From: Thermoflexus sp042408815
GTDB taxonomy: Bacteria > Chloroflexota > Anaerolineae > Thermoflexales > Thermoflexaceae
DNA: 64,000 nucleotides
Direction: 5' to 3'
Assembly (NCBI RefSeq): GCF_042408815.1
Contig: NZ_JBHOQR010000002.1
Location: forward strand, 248,001-312,000
Below, one piece after another: positions 8,544-18,016 of the stretch. Made by a program: the position numbers and the translations under genes. The notes under the pieces were generated by a model. That model was not told where the DNA came from and ran no database searches. It saw only the letters and a program-made list of their open reading frames with translations. Every line of letters starts with the position of its first letter. Within the stretch, counting starts at the first letter, position 1.

Positions 8544-10036
8544 CGCACGCTCCGGATTCCCTCAAAGGCCAGCTTAGGGAAAGGATGGCTCTGGATCTCC
8601 TCCGGAAGAGGCGCGGGATATCGGCCCGAGAAGCAAGCGGTGCAGTATCCCCCCTCGGGAACCGGCATTGTCTCCTGGATGGCCTGGCGCATCCCCTCCA
8701 GGCTGAGAAAGGCCAGGCTGTCCGCACCCGCGAAACGGCGGATCCCCTCCTCGTCCAGGCGATGGGCGATCAGCTCCTCATAAGTCGCCATATCGATTCC
8801 CATGAAGCAAGGGTGGCGGATCGGAGGAGAAGCAATACGCAGATGAACTTCTGAGGCCCCTCCTTCCCGGAGGAGTTGGACCAACTGGCGAGTGGTGTGC
8901 CCACGAACGATCGAGTCGTCGACCAGGACCACCCGACGGCCTTGGAGCACCTCGCGCAGAGGGCTGTATTTCAAACGAACCCCCCATTTTCGAGTTCGAT
9001 CATCGGGCTGGATAAAGGTGCGGCCCACGTAACGGTTCTTCAACAATCCCTCTACGAAGGGGATCCCGCTCTCCAGACTGTAGCCGATCGCGTGAGCGGT
9101 GGCGGAATCCGGCACTCCGATGACCAGATCTGCCTCCGCGGGCGCCTCTCGGGCCAGCTGACGCCCCAGGGCCAGGCGTGCCGCATACACAGTGCCCCCT
9201 TCCCGCTCGGAGTCCGGGCGCATGAAGTAGACATATTCAAAAATGCAAAAGGCGGGGGAAGGGGGGATGCCTCCGGCGAAAGAGGTCACCCCCCGCGGAT
9301 TGAGCCGCACGATCTCCCCTGGGGCGATCTCCCGCACATAGCGCGCCCCAATCATCGAGAGGGCACAAGATTCCGACGCCACGACGTATCCTCCCTCCCA
9401 TTCCCCCAGGCACAGAGGACGGAACCCGTAAGGATCCCGAACGGCATAGATGGCATCACGAGTGAGAACGACCAGAGCGTAGGCCCCCGGGCTTAACCGC
9501 AACAGGCTCCGAAGGCGGAGGACCCACGGATCCCCGTCGGGCTCCAAGGCCATCGCAAATCCCCAGGCCTCGGGTGGGGAGGCCAGGATCTGCAGAATCA
9601 GCTCGCTATCGCTGCCGGAGGAGAGGCCCACACCCCGCTCCAGGAGGCGCCGGCGGAGAGAGAGCGCATTCACCAAGTTACCGTTGTGAGCAATGCCCAG
9701 GGGGCCAAGGAGAGTCTCACTGAGAAAGGGTTGAGCGTTCTGGAGATGAGCAACCCCCGTTGTGGAGTAACGGGTGTGACCGATGGCCAGATGGCCCCGG
9801 AGCGAACGCAGGATCCCCTCATGGAAGATCTGCGAAACCAAACCCATCCCTTTGTGTAGATACGCCACATGGCCATCGCTGGTGGCGATGCCGGCGCTCT
9901 CCTGGCCACGGTGCTGGAGGGCACACAACGCCATCATCACCAGCGGCGCCGCTGGGCGATCCTCCGAACACAGCCCCACGATCCCGCACGCCTCCCGCGG
10001 ATCATCCCCCTCGCGCTGGGCCATCCAGACCCTCAT
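8540..10036 (-). CDS. purF: Amidophosphoribosyltransferase
   Basis: Committed step of purine synthesis: PRPP plus glutamine gives phosphoribosylamine. An N-terminal class II glutaminase domain (catalytic Cys17 in EACGIVGL, then LQHRGQESAGI) is followed by a phosphoribosyltransferase domain with VVLVDDSIVRG around residue 365. The nucleophile implies removal of 16 residues after translation. Cysteines for an Fe-S cluster of the Bacillus type are plausible in the C-terminal part (PCFMGID and the YCTACFSG stretch). SD AAGGAGGG is five bases before the ATG. Confidence 0.95.
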   Translation of the reverse strand: MRVWMAQREGDDPREACGIVGLCSEDRPAAPLVMMALCALQHRGQESAGIATSDGHVAYLHKGMGLVSQIFHEGILRSLRGHLAIGHTRYSTTGVAHLQNAQPFLSETLLGPLGIAHNGNLVNALSLRRRLLERGVGLSSGSDSELILQILASPPEAWGFAMALEPDGDPWVLRLRSLLRLSPGAYALVVLTRDAIYAVRDPYGFRPLCLGEWEGGYVVASESCALSMIGARYVREIAPGEIVRLNPRGVTSFAGGIPPSPAFCIFEYVYFMRPDSEREGGTVYAARLALGRQLAREAPAEADLVIGVPDSATAHAIGYSLESGIPFVEGLLKNRYVGRTFIQPDDRTRKWGVRLKYSPLREVLQGRRVVLVDDSIVRGHTTRQLVQLLREGGASEVHLRIASPPIRHPCFMGIDMATYEELIAHRLDEEGIRRFAGADSLAFLSLEGMRQAIQETMPVPEGGYCTACFSGRYPAPLPEEIQSHPFPKLAFEGIRSVR

Positions 10037-10063
10037 GGCTCCCTCCTTGTTTTCTTCCTCTCC

Positions 10064-10570
10064 TCAGGCCTCCTGAGCCGCGGGACGAAGGGCGCGGACT
10101 GCCTCATCATCCGCGAGCAGCCGTTGTCGACTTTGTGCTTGCATGGCAGCAACCCGCTCGCGGATCGAGGCGTCATGTAGGCCCAGGATCTTTGCTGCCA
10201 GAAGAGCTGCCCCCGCCGGATCCAGCACCACCGCTGGGGCGATGCCGCCGGGCATGCGCAACGAGGAGAAGATATCTGCCCCCCCAAAGGATTCAGAGAT
10301 CGGCGGGCAGGCGATCACCGGCGCCAGCACCTGGCCATCCACCAGCCCGCTCAGGGCGTTCGAACGCCCAGCGATGGTGATGTAAACCTTAGGGCGGGGA
10401 TCAGCCTCATACTGTCGAAGCATGCCCAGCAGATAATCCGGCACTTTGTGGGCGGAGGCAACACGAAGCTCCCAATCTATCCCCAACTCCTCCAGGGCGC
10501 GGATCACCGCCCGCGCGTGTTCCAGATCCGATCGCGACCCCATCAGGATGACCACCAGCGGCCTCGCCAC
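10064..10570 (-). CDS. purE: Class II AIR carboxylase (CO2-dependent PurE)
   Basis: Converts AIR directly to CAIR. The 168 residues carry VILMGSRSD and VASAHK, but the signature loop is YITIAGRSNALSGLVDG with IACPPISESFGGADI and SSLRMPGGI. That is the class II form (animal and Treponema type) and not the class I GGAAHLPGM form of most bacteria. Class II enzymes use CO2, so no PurK is needed, and indeed no purK is in the operon. It sits between purC and purF. Confidence 0.93.
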   Translation of the reverse strand: MARPLVVILMGSRSDLEHARAVIRALEELGIDWELRVASAHKVPDYLLGMLRQYEADPRPKVYITIAGRSNALSGLVDGQVLAPVIACPPISESFGGADIFSSLRMPGGIAPAVVLDPAGAALLAAKILGLHDASIRERVAAMQAQSRQRLLADDEAVRALRPAAQEA

Positions 10571-10582
10571 GGCTGCCCCCGA

Positions 10583-11548
10583 TCATCCAGAGATGTTCAG
10601 GAAAGCCCGAAGATTACGGCGGATCCGCTCAACAGCGGGTTGCTCCCCTGGGCGGAAGGGTTCCCCTGTCAGCCGCTCGTAAACGGCGATATAGCGAGCG
10701 GCCGCCTCGCGGATCAGATCCGCCGGCATCTGAGGAGGTTCGCCATCCCCGCGGTAGCCCCGGGCGGCGAACCAAGCCCGGACGAACTCCTTGTCCATGG
10801 GCTCTGGTTCCTGCCCAGGGCGGTAGCTCTCCGCCAGCCAGTAGCGACTGGAATCCGGCGTGTGCAGCTCATCAATGAGGACCAACTCCCCATCGATCAG
10901 ACCGAACTCATACTTGGTGTCGACCAGGATCAAGCCTGCTTGCCGCGCGATCTCCTGGCCGCGCGCGAAAAGAGCCAGGGCGATGGCCTCGATCCGTTCC
11001 CATAGCTCCACCGACACCAGGCCCCGCTGCAGGATCTCATCCCGGCTCAGGACCTCATCGTGTGCTCCCGAAGGCGCTTTCGTGGTGGGCGTGAGGACAG
11101 GGTACGGCAGCGGATCATTCTTTCGCAGGCCCTCCGGCAGTGGGATCCCATAGGGACGCCGCTCCCCCTGTGCATACAGGGTCCAGAGAGAGGTGCGCGT
11201 CACCCCGGTGATATATCCCCGCACCACGACTTCGACAGGCAACGCCTGCGCCCGGCGGACCACCATCCCATTGGGATCGGGGACCGCCACAAGATGGTTG
11301 GGGATGAGATCGCGGGTCCGCTCGAACCACCAGGCGCTGAGCTGGTTCAGCACTTGGCCCTTGAAAGGAATCACCCCCAGGACCCGGTCGAAGGCCGAGA
11401 TGCGGTCTGTGGCGATCAGGACCAGATGACCCCCAACCTCATAGATATCCCGCACTTTTCCAGCGCGCCGAGCTCCCAGCTCCGGGAGCTCCACGGCGGA
11501 CACCGCATGCGCCATGGCCTCCTGCAACAGAGCCTCCGGTATGCTCAT
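10583..11548 (-). CDS. purC: SAICAR synthetase
   Basis: Couples aspartate to CAIR with ATP. The 321-residue protein is of the longer bacterial/yeast type. Motifs are GKVRDIYEV near residue 30, ATDRISAFD, VVVRGYITG, and ILVDTKYEFG with ELHTPDSSRYW in the C-terminal half. Its ATG follows the purL stop by a single base, and purE starts 12 bp after its stop. Confidence 0.95.
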   Translation of the reverse strand: MSIPEALLQEAMAHAVSAVELPELGARRAGKVRDIYEVGGHLVLIATDRISAFDRVLGVIPFKGQVLNQLSAWWFERTRDLIPNHLVAVPDPNGMVVRRAQALPVEVVVRGYITGVTRTSLWTLYAQGERRPYGIPLPEGLRKNDPLPYPVLTPTTKAPSGAHDEVLSRDEILQRGLVSVELWERIEAIALALFARGQEIARQAGLILVDTKYEFGLIDGELVLIDELHTPDSSRYWLAESYRPGQEPEPMDKEFVRAWFAARGYRGDGEPPQMPADLIREAAARYIAVYERLTGEPFRPGEQPAVERIRRNLRAFLNISG

Positions 11549-11549
11549 C

Positions 11550-14500
11550 TCAGCACCTCTGGATCGCGTTTTGGAACAGAATCCGACACAGCCCGCCTTG
11601 TTCCCCGCGATGCCAGCGGGGATGCTGCCAAGGGAAGATGTGATCTTCGGGATGGGGCATCAACCCCAAGACATTGCCGGCTGGGTTGCAGATCCCAGCG
11701 ATGTTGCGCTGTGACCCGTTGGGATTGAAGGGATAGCCAGCCGGACAGCCAGAGGGATCCACATAAGTGAGGACAATCAACCTCCTGGCCTCCAGAGCCT
11801 GCAGTACGGACTCATCCCGCGCCATGAATCGCCCTTCCCCATGGGCAACGGGGCAATACAGAAGATCCTCAATCCCCTCGGTGAACAAACACGGGCTGCG
11901 TGGATCCACGCGCAGATACACCCAGCGGCACTCGAAACGCCCTGATGCATTGGGGGCTAGAGTGACCATCCGTCGGCCATCCGGCTCGAGGAACTCCGAA
12001 CCGGGGAGCAAGCCGGCCCGAACCAGGGCTTGAAACCCGTTGCAGATCCCCAGCACGGGCCGCCCGCTTTCAATGAACCGCTCCAGCTTCTCCCTAAGGC
12101 CCTCCATCAATTCCAGCGCCCACAGTGTTCCTGCTCCCAGATCATCCCCATAGGAGAACCCCCCGGGCAGCACCAGCATGGCGTAATCCAGGAGATCGCG
12201 CTCCCCCCGCAGCAAAACGGACATGGGAACGATTTCCGGCTCTCCCCCAGCTTGCATACAGGCCCACGCTGCCTCCCGATCCCGATTGGTTCCAGGAGCT
12301 TGGAGGATCAGCACGCGGGGACGTCGGAGGCGGGGGGGCGAAAGCATCGGTCGGGGCGATGACCGAGGGGCACGATTCGTGATCGCAGGCGCCGGGGTTC
12401 CCCGCCAGGCCCGCTCCAGCTCTTCCACCGGCAGCCGGATTCTCTCCTGGCCGTCCCGGCCCACCACCCGGAGAAGGCCATCGGCGGTCACCTGACCGAT
12501 GCGCGCGAAGGGATGGCCCTCCAGCATGGCCTCGAAAGCAGGCGCATCCTCCGGGCGCACCTCGACAAGGAACCGGCAAAGGGATTCCGAGAACAGCAGG
12601 ACATCATCCTCGATATCCGTCTCTGGGCAGGGGACCTTGCGCAGGTCGACTTCCGCGCCCAGCCGGCCAGCAAGACACATCTCCGCGAGGGCAACTCCCA
12701 GACCTCCCTCCGAGAGATCGTGGCATGCCTGAACGCAACCAGAGGCGATGGCCCGGTGGAGGGCGCGCAGCCGGTCCAGCGCTCCAGGAACCGATTGGGG
12801 CACCCGCTCCGCGCCCGGCCGCGTTCCACGTAGGACTTGCTGATAATGGCTTCCTCCCAGCTCCGCCCGTGTCTCCCCGACCAGGTAGATCCAGGATCCC
12901 GGCGCCTTCAGATCCATGGTGACGGTACGAGAGATATCGGGCACGATCCCCAGGCCGGTGATCAGCAACGTGCCCGGGACGGAATGCCGCTTCCCTTCCG
13001 GGTCCACATAGAAATTGTTCAGGCTGTCCTTACCGGAGATAAACGGCGCGCGGTAGGCGAGGGCGGCATCCCGGCATCCTTGAGCGCAGCGCACCAGGGC
13101 CCCGAGCTGCTCCGGATCCGCGGGATCCCCCCAGCAGAAGTTATCCAGCAGGGCCACCCGATCCGGATCCACGCCGACCGCCACCAGATTCCGGAAGGCT
13201 TCATCCACTGCCGCCCACGCCATCCCGTAAGGATCCCGTTCGCCATACAGCGGGGCCAGCCCCACGCTCACGGCCACCCCGGGTCGGGGGGTAGCGCCCT
13301 CCCCACACACCAGAGGCGCCAGAACTGGTGCATCCCCCGGCCCATGGGAAGCAACGCCCACCAGGGGCTTGACCACCGTCGCGCCCTGCACCTCGTGATC
13401 ATAGCGACGGAGGATCTCCTCCCGGCTTCGAATGTTCGGATGGCTGAGCAACGCGAGCAGGATCCTCCCTAAATCCTCGGGCGGGGATTTCGGAGAAGCA
13501 CAGCCGGACGAGGCCACAGGAGCCCATCGGGCCTCCAAGATCCGTTGTGGACGTCCGTTGTGGAGAAAATCCAGGTCGAGGTCACCGATAATCCGGCCAC
13601 GGTACCGCAGGCGCAGCTTCCCCGTGCTCTCGAAGACGCCGATGACCGCTGCCTCCACGCCATGTTGATCGCAAAGCTCTTCAAAGCGCGGCCAGCACGC
13701 CGGCGGGATGGCCAGCACCATGCGCTCCTGGGATTCGCTTAACCAGATCTCCCAGGGCTGCAGACGGACATCCCGCAGGGGCACACGGTCCAGGTCGACA
13801 CAGGCGCCCAGGCCGTGCGCCATCTCCCCGACAGCAGAGGAAAGCCCGCCAGCTCCGCAATCCCACACCGCGTGATAGAGGCCCTCCTCGCGAGCCTGGA
13901 GGATGACCTCCAGGATCTGCTTTTCCAGAATCGGATGGGGGATCTGAACGGCCCCACGGGCGGAAGAGGGTGCCTCGGGCTCTAAGCCTGCGCTGGAGAA
14001 GGTGGCCCCTCCTAATCCATCGCGCCCTGTCCGGTTGCCGATCACCACAATGAGGTCCCCGGGCTGAGGCGCGGCGGCAACCGTTCGATGGGGAAGCAAC
14101 CCAAGACAGCCGCAGAACACCAAGGGGTTGGCTGCATATCCAGGATGGTAGAACACGGCCCCAGACACAGTTGGGATTCCCATCTTGTTGCCATAATCTT
14201 CGATGCCATGAATAACCCCTTCGGCGATCCGCTGTGGGTGGAGAGTCCCACTTGGCAGCGCTGAAGAGGGCAGATCCGGCGGGCCGAAGCACAGGACATC
14301 CAGCAACGCGATAGGGCGCGCGCCCACCGCGAGGATGTCTCGGATCACCCCTCCCACTCCGGTGCTGGCCCCGCCGAAAGGCTCCACAGCGGAGGGATGA
14401 TTATGGGTCTCCACTTTCAGGGCGAGATCCCAACGCTCATCCAGGGCGATGATCCCCGCGTGATCCACAAGGGCTGAGCGCAGCCATGGCCGACGAACCT

Positions 14501-15392
14501 GCGCGGTCACCGACCGAATGAAGGTGTCCAGCAGACCGTTGATCTCCACAGTCGCAGGAGGAGCGTCCGGGGGAGCATCAGGAGAGGGGCCGGTGTAGCG
14601 AATGCGCGCCTTAAAGGTCTTATGCGCACAGTGCTCGCTCCACGTCTGGGCAATGGTCTCCAACTCGACGTCAGTAGGATCTCGTCCTTGGGCGCGGAAG
14701 TGATCCTGGATCGCCCGCAGCTCCTCTACGCTCAAGGATAACCGACGGCGCGCGTTCAGAGTGCGAAGCACCTCCTCATCGGCCTCCCGAATCGGGATGA
14801 CCTCCACCACGGCAGGTGCGAGAACATCGTTATCAAAGGGTGGGTCGATGCAACGATCGATCGCATAACGATGGATTAGGGGGTTCGCACAATGCTCCAC
14901 CGCGAATCGCTGCAGATCGGGCTCCTCCAATTCCCCCCATAGATGAAAGACCCAACCCCAGGCAGCGCGCTCCAGGCCAGTGAAGCCGAGGCGATGAGCT
15001 GCGCGGATCAGATTCTCCACCGAGGGATCTCGCAGACCAGGGAGCAAGGTGACTTCGATGCGATGGGTGCTCCCTTCCTCACGGAGGAAATCAAAAGGCC
15101 CGAGCAGGTCTTCCACCGACAAAACCCGAAAAGTTTCCAGAATTGGATCCGTCAGGAGAAGGCGAGCGAGGCGTTCAACTTCGGCAGAGGAAAGGGTGCC
15201 CTGCAAGAAGCACACGCGGTCACGGCGGCAGGCCCGCAGGCGCTCAAGGCCCTGGGCGCGGGCCGCTTGCACCAGCCGGCTGCCCTCCGGGTCCTCCGGC
15301 GATCGACTCCGGATCTCTACCCGGAAGCATCTTCGGATTGGACCCGGGGGCAGCGGCGGAACTTCATCCGTGGGAGCTGCCTCCCGTTCCAT
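11550..15392 (-). CDS. purL: Fused FGAM synthase PurS-PurL-PurQ
   Basis: Step 4 of purine synthesis: FGAR plus glutamine gives FGAM. One 1280-residue chain holds two PurS-like repeats (about residues 20-95 and 110-190), the two AIRS-fold halves of PurL (TWSEHCAHKTFKARI, then GGASTGVGGVIRDILAVGA), and a C-terminal PurQ glutaminase (GICNGFQ nucleophile Cys, catalytic His in PVAHGEGRF, MPHPEDHIFPW). The open frame reaches a GTG at 15455, but that codon lies only about 11 nt inside the predicted transcript and lacks an SD. ATG at 15392 has SD GGGAGG eight bases upstream. First gene of the purine operon. Confidence 0.93.
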   Translation of the reverse strand: MEREAAPTDEVPPLPPGPIRRCFRVEIRSRSPEDPEGSRLVQAARAQGLERLRACRRDRVCFLQGTLSSAEVERLARLLLTDPILETFRVLSVEDLLGPFDFLREEGSTHRIEVTLLPGLRDPSVENLIRAAHRLGFTGLERAAWGWVFHLWGELEEPDLQRFAVEHCANPLIHRYAIDRCIDPPFDNDVLAPAVVEVIPIREADEEVLRTLNARRRLSLSVEELRAIQDHFRAQGRDPTDVELETIAQTWSEHCAHKTFKARIRYTGPSPDAPPDAPPATVEINGLLDTFIRSVTAQVRRPWLRSALVDHAGIIALDERWDLALKVETHNHPSAVEPFGGASTGVGGVIRDILAVGARPIALLDVLCFGPPDLPSSALPSGTLHPQRIAEGVIHGIEDYGNKMGIPTVSGAVFYHPGYAANPLVFCGCLGLLPHRTVAAAPQPGDLIVVIGNRTGRDGLGGATFSSAGLEPEAPSSARGAVQIPHPILEKQILEVILQAREEGLYHAVWDCGAGGLSSAVGEMAHGLGACVDLDRVPLRDVRLQPWEIWLSESQERMVLAIPPACWPRFEELCDQHGVEAAVIGVFESTGKLRLRYRGRIIGDLDLDFLHNGRPQRILEARWAPVASSGCASPKSPPEDLGRILLALLSHPNIRSREEILRRYDHEVQGATVVKPLVGVASHGPGDAPVLAPLVCGEGATPRPGVAVSVGLAPLYGERDPYGMAWAAVDEAFRNLVAVGVDPDRVALLDNFCWGDPADPEQLGALVRCAQGCRDAALAYRAPFISGKDSLNNFYVDPEGKRHSVPGTLLITGLGIVPDISRTVTMDLKAPGSWIYLVGETRAELGGSHYQQVLRGTRPGAERVPQSVPGALDRLRALHRAIASGCVQACHDLSEGGLGVALAEMCLAGRLGAEVDLRKVPCPETDIEDDVLLFSESLCRFLVEVRPEDAPAFEAMLEGHPFARIGQVTADGLLRVVGRDGQERIRLPVEELERAWRGTPAPAITNRAPRSSPRPMLSPPRLRRPRVLILQAPGTNRDREAAWACMQAGGEPEIVPMSVLLRGERDLLDYAMLVLPGGFSYGDDLGAGTLWALELMEGLREKLERFIESGRPVLGICNGFQALVRAGLLPGSEFLEPDGRRMVTLAPNASGRFECRWVYLRVDPRSPCLFTEGIEDLLYCPVAHGEGRFMARDESVLQALEARRLIVLTYVDPSGCPAGYPFNPNGSQRNIAGICNPAGNVLGLMPHPEDHIFPWQHPRWHRGEQGGLCRILFQNAIQRC

Positions 15393-15472
15393 CGAGGGAA
15401 CCTCCCGAGCGGTCTGGGGCGTTCTTCGTCCAGGTTGGCCCTCACATCTGTTCACTGAGGGTTTGATCCAAA

Positions 15473-15501
15473 ATTTTAATCCGCTCGATCCATGCGGTCA
15501 A
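15473..15501 (-). promoter_or_regulatory. Purine operon promoter
   Basis: TTGACC (15496-15501), 17 bp, TAAAAT (15473-15478) on the minus strand, 74 or so bases above the purL ATG. This is the best sigma-70 match in this part of the window. I see no guanine riboswitch-like fold or PurBox in the short leader. Confidence 0.75.
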
Positions 15502-15548
15502 GAAATCCACGAACTCGCGATCTGCCCCAGGACCGCCGAAGCTCCGGG

Positions 15549-15576
15549 TGGGGGTAGGAGATCACCTCCACCCCCA
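15549..15576 (-). terminator. Hairpin after the flotillin gene
   Basis: A 12-base arm starting TGGGGGT pairs with a facing CACCCCCA-type arm, one base bulged. It lies 90 bp after the flotillin stop and before the purine promoter. There is no T run, so termination is only a guess. Confidence 0.35.
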
Positions 15577-15666
15577 CGCGCCCAATCCGGACACCCCCAA
15601 GTCAGGGCGGATGGGGAAGTCACCCACTCCTCCCAACCGTGAGTGCATCCCTCGGAAAGCTGACGT

Positions 15667-16956
15667 TCAATCGGAATGTTCGACAGTCCGCTCGGAGAGA
15701 CCCTGAGACAAGCGAGAAGGCAAGCGCACGCCCGTGAGGGCCTCCACCAGGGCAGGGAGCTGGGCCATCGCCTGGGCAAGGTCTCCGGTGAAGCGGCTGA
15801 CCCCTCCATGCCCATCCCCGATGAGAATGATCCGCTCCGCACGGGACAACGGCTCCGCCAGGGCCTTCGCCAGCGCGGGAAGGATATCCACCACCATCTG
15901 GGCCATCGCTGCCTCGTTATACTCCCGCCACGCCGCCGCCTTGGCCCGCATGGCCTCCGCCTCCGCGCGGCCGGTTGCCCGCAGGCCCTCCGCCCGGCCC
16001 GTCGCCTCCGCCTCCAGCCGGTAGCGCTCGGCGTCGGCCAGGGTCATGATGCGCCGCTTCTCCGCCTCCGCCGGCAGCTCGACCGTCGCCGCGAGCTCCC
16101 GCTGCCGGCGCTCGATCTCTTTCTCTTCAATCTCGATGGCCAACTCCTTCTCCACCCGGTGGACGATCATCTCCTCCCGCTTAACAGCCTGAGCCACTCG
16201 GTGCCGCTGGAGCTCATACGCCATATCCGCCTCGGCCCGCCGGGCCTCCAGCTCCCGGCGGGCTTCCTCCACCGCCCGATCGGCCTCCAGGCGGGCAATG
16301 CGAGCGACTCGGTCGGCCTCGGCCTCAGCGACAGCCGCCTGCTGACGTACCTGGGCAATCCGCGGCCGCCCGATGGCCTCCAGATAACCCTGCTCGTCGG
16401 CGATGTGCCGCACGGTAAGGGAGAGGATATCCAGACCCATCCGTTCCAGGTCCTGCCGGGCGGCCTCGCGCACTTGCCGGGCGAACTCCGCCCGCCGCAG
16501 GTAAAGGTCCTCCACGCTCATCGTCCCCAGCACCGCCCGCAGATGCCCCTCGATCACCTGCAGGGCCACCCGCCGGATGTCGTCCTTGGACTTGGAGAGA
16601 AACTGCTCCGCGGCCAGGGCGATGGAGGCCTCGTCGCCTTTCACCTTCACCTGGGCGACAGCATCCACCACCATGCGCACACCCTGAGCGGTGTAAGCAT
16701 CCGCGGTCTGGATCTCGATGGTGAGCAGCTCCAGGGAGAGCCGTTGCACTCGCTCCAGGATCGGCCAGACGAAGGCACCTCCCCGCACCAACCGGTAGCC
16801 CACCACCCGCTTTCGCCCATCAGGGTCGACCACCCTGCGCTTACGGCCGGAGATGATCAACACCTCGTTTGGGCCGGCCTTGGTGTAACGCCACGCCCAC
16901 AGGGCGATAAGCCCGCCCGCTGCGAGCATAGCCCATATGCCGATGGCTATCACCAT
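15667..16956 (-). CDS. Flotillin/SPFH-domain membrane protein
   Basis: A scaffold protein of functional membrane microdomains. One N-terminal membrane helix (about residues 2-22) is followed by an SPFH/band-7 domain (about 30-190) and a long alanine- and glutamate-rich coiled coil (about 190-340) with repeated EA/RA pairs such as AEATGRAEG, as in FloT/YuaG. The total of 429 residues fits bacterial flotillins. ATG at 16956 has SD GGGAGG and comes 3 bp after the stop of the gene at 16960, so the two form a transcription unit. No NfeD-type partner is next to it. Confidence 0.88.
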   Translation of the reverse strand: MVIAIGIWAMLAAGGLIALWAWRYTKAGPNEVLIISGRKRRVVDPDGRKRVVGYRLVRGGAFVWPILERVQRLSLELLTIEIQTADAYTAQGVRMVVDAVAQVKVKGDEASIALAAEQFLSKSKDDIRRVALQVIEGHLRAVLGTMSVEDLYLRRAEFARQVREAARQDLERMGLDILSLTVRHIADEQGYLEAIGRPRIAQVRQQAAVAEAEADRVARIARLEADRAVEEARRELEARRAEADMAYELQRHRVAQAVKREEMIVHRVEKELAIEIEEKEIERRQRELAATVELPAEAEKRRIMTLADAERYRLEAEATGRAEGLRATGRAEAEAMRAKAAAWREYNEAAMAQMVVDILPALAKALAEPLSRAERIILIGDGHGGVSRFTGDLAQAMAQLPALVEALTGVRLPSRLSQGLSERTVEHSD

Positions 16957-16959
16957 TGC

Positions 16960-17964
16960 TCACCTCCCGGAATCCAGAAATGCATGCTCGACTCCAGAGG
17001 GTCGCTCCATTCCACGGATCTCCATGCGCAGCGCCTGCGGATCCGTCAGACAGCCGGCCGCGTGGAGTGCTTCCCCGACCCGTTGTCGCAGATCGCTCAG
17101 GTCACAGCCGGTGAACACGGTCTGCCGGCCCGACGCGGCATAAACAGCGAACCACCTTCCCTCGTGCCGGAAGGCCGGAAGAAGGGCGACGCGAAGCCGC
17201 GGCCCCGTTTCATAGAACCGAAGCCAAGCGACGGCCTCCGGCATGGCGCTCCGTATGGCCTCCCAAGCGGCTTCCGACCACACCTCCAGCGTCAAGCCCT
17301 CGGGAGTGCGAAGCCATCCCTGACGCGCGCCCCACTCAGCCACTGCCTTCCACAACGACCAGATCCCGGCTCCGCTCCCAGGAGCGGAAAGGAGCGTCCC
17401 CATGAGATGGAGGCGCCAGCCGGATTCGCTCCAGGCCACCGGCAGCCATGGTGTTGATCCGATTGCGGGCCGGAAGACAGCAGCTGGCGGGACCCAGGCG
17501 AGGCGCTCCGACAGCACCCGCACCTGGATGGCCTCCACCGGCAGGCCGTGGGCATCCGCCACGCGCTGGCGCAAAATCCCCAGATCCATCGCCTCTAGGA
17601 TTGGACCATCCGGCGCATGAACGCGCCATCCCTCCCCCCAGGGATAGACTGGAAGCGCCACTCCAGCCGATGGGATCTCCATTGCGTAACACGGGAATCG
17701 GCCTCCATAAGCGAGAGCATGCAAAAGCTGGCGCGCCGCATGCGTTAGATCCGCTAGCCGGCCCTCCGTGATCGTAAGGCCCATGGCCTCGAACGCATAC
17801 CCCCCTGCCGATGTCTTTCCGGGATCGGCCATCGAATAAACCGGGATAGCGATCCGTTGCCCTCCTACCCAGCCCTCCAGCACATATTCAGCTGCTCCGA
17901 ACTGGCGGCGTTCACCGGCAGAAAGCGGCCGCAGATGTAAGTGGAAATCATGATCGACAACCAT
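16960..17964 (-). CDS. Unknown protein paired with flotillin
   Basis: A 334-residue soluble protein with no signal peptide or membrane helix and many Trp residues. The order of segments suggests two similar halves: a phrase about a residue pair DLxxLRQRV with an ADAHGL/GEALHAAG follow-up occurs near residue 135 and again near residue 290, so an internal duplication is possible. I do not recognise a family. It is separated by 3 bp from the flotillin gene and by 52 bp from the upstream carrier gene, which argues for a role at the membrane with flotillin. Confidence 0.75.
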   Translation of the reverse strand: MVVDHDFHLHLRPLSAGERRQFGAAEYVLEGWVGGQRIAIPVYSMADPGKTSAGGYAFEAMGLTITEGRLADLTHAARQLLHALAYGGRFPCYAMEIPSAGVALPVYPWGEGWRVHAPDGPILEAMDLGILRQRVADAHGLPVEAIQVRVLSERLAWVPPAAVFRPAIGSTPWLPVAWSESGWRLHLMGTLLSAPGSGAGIWSLWKAVAEWGARQGWLRTPEGLTLEVWSEAAWEAIRSAMPEAVAWLRFYETGPRLRVALLPAFRHEGRWFAVYAASGRQTVFTGCDLSDLRQRVGEALHAAGCLTDPQALRMEIRGMERPSGVEHAFLDSGR

Positions 17965-18016
17965 CCGCTCATTCCCCCTAGACGAGTCGAGTTTTTCATG
18001 TCAGCCGGCGCTGTGG

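Noticed and set aside
15498..15842. 114-codon minus-strand frame downstream of flotillin
   Set aside because: Its first half is an out-of-frame reading of flotillin and its end covers the purine promoter.
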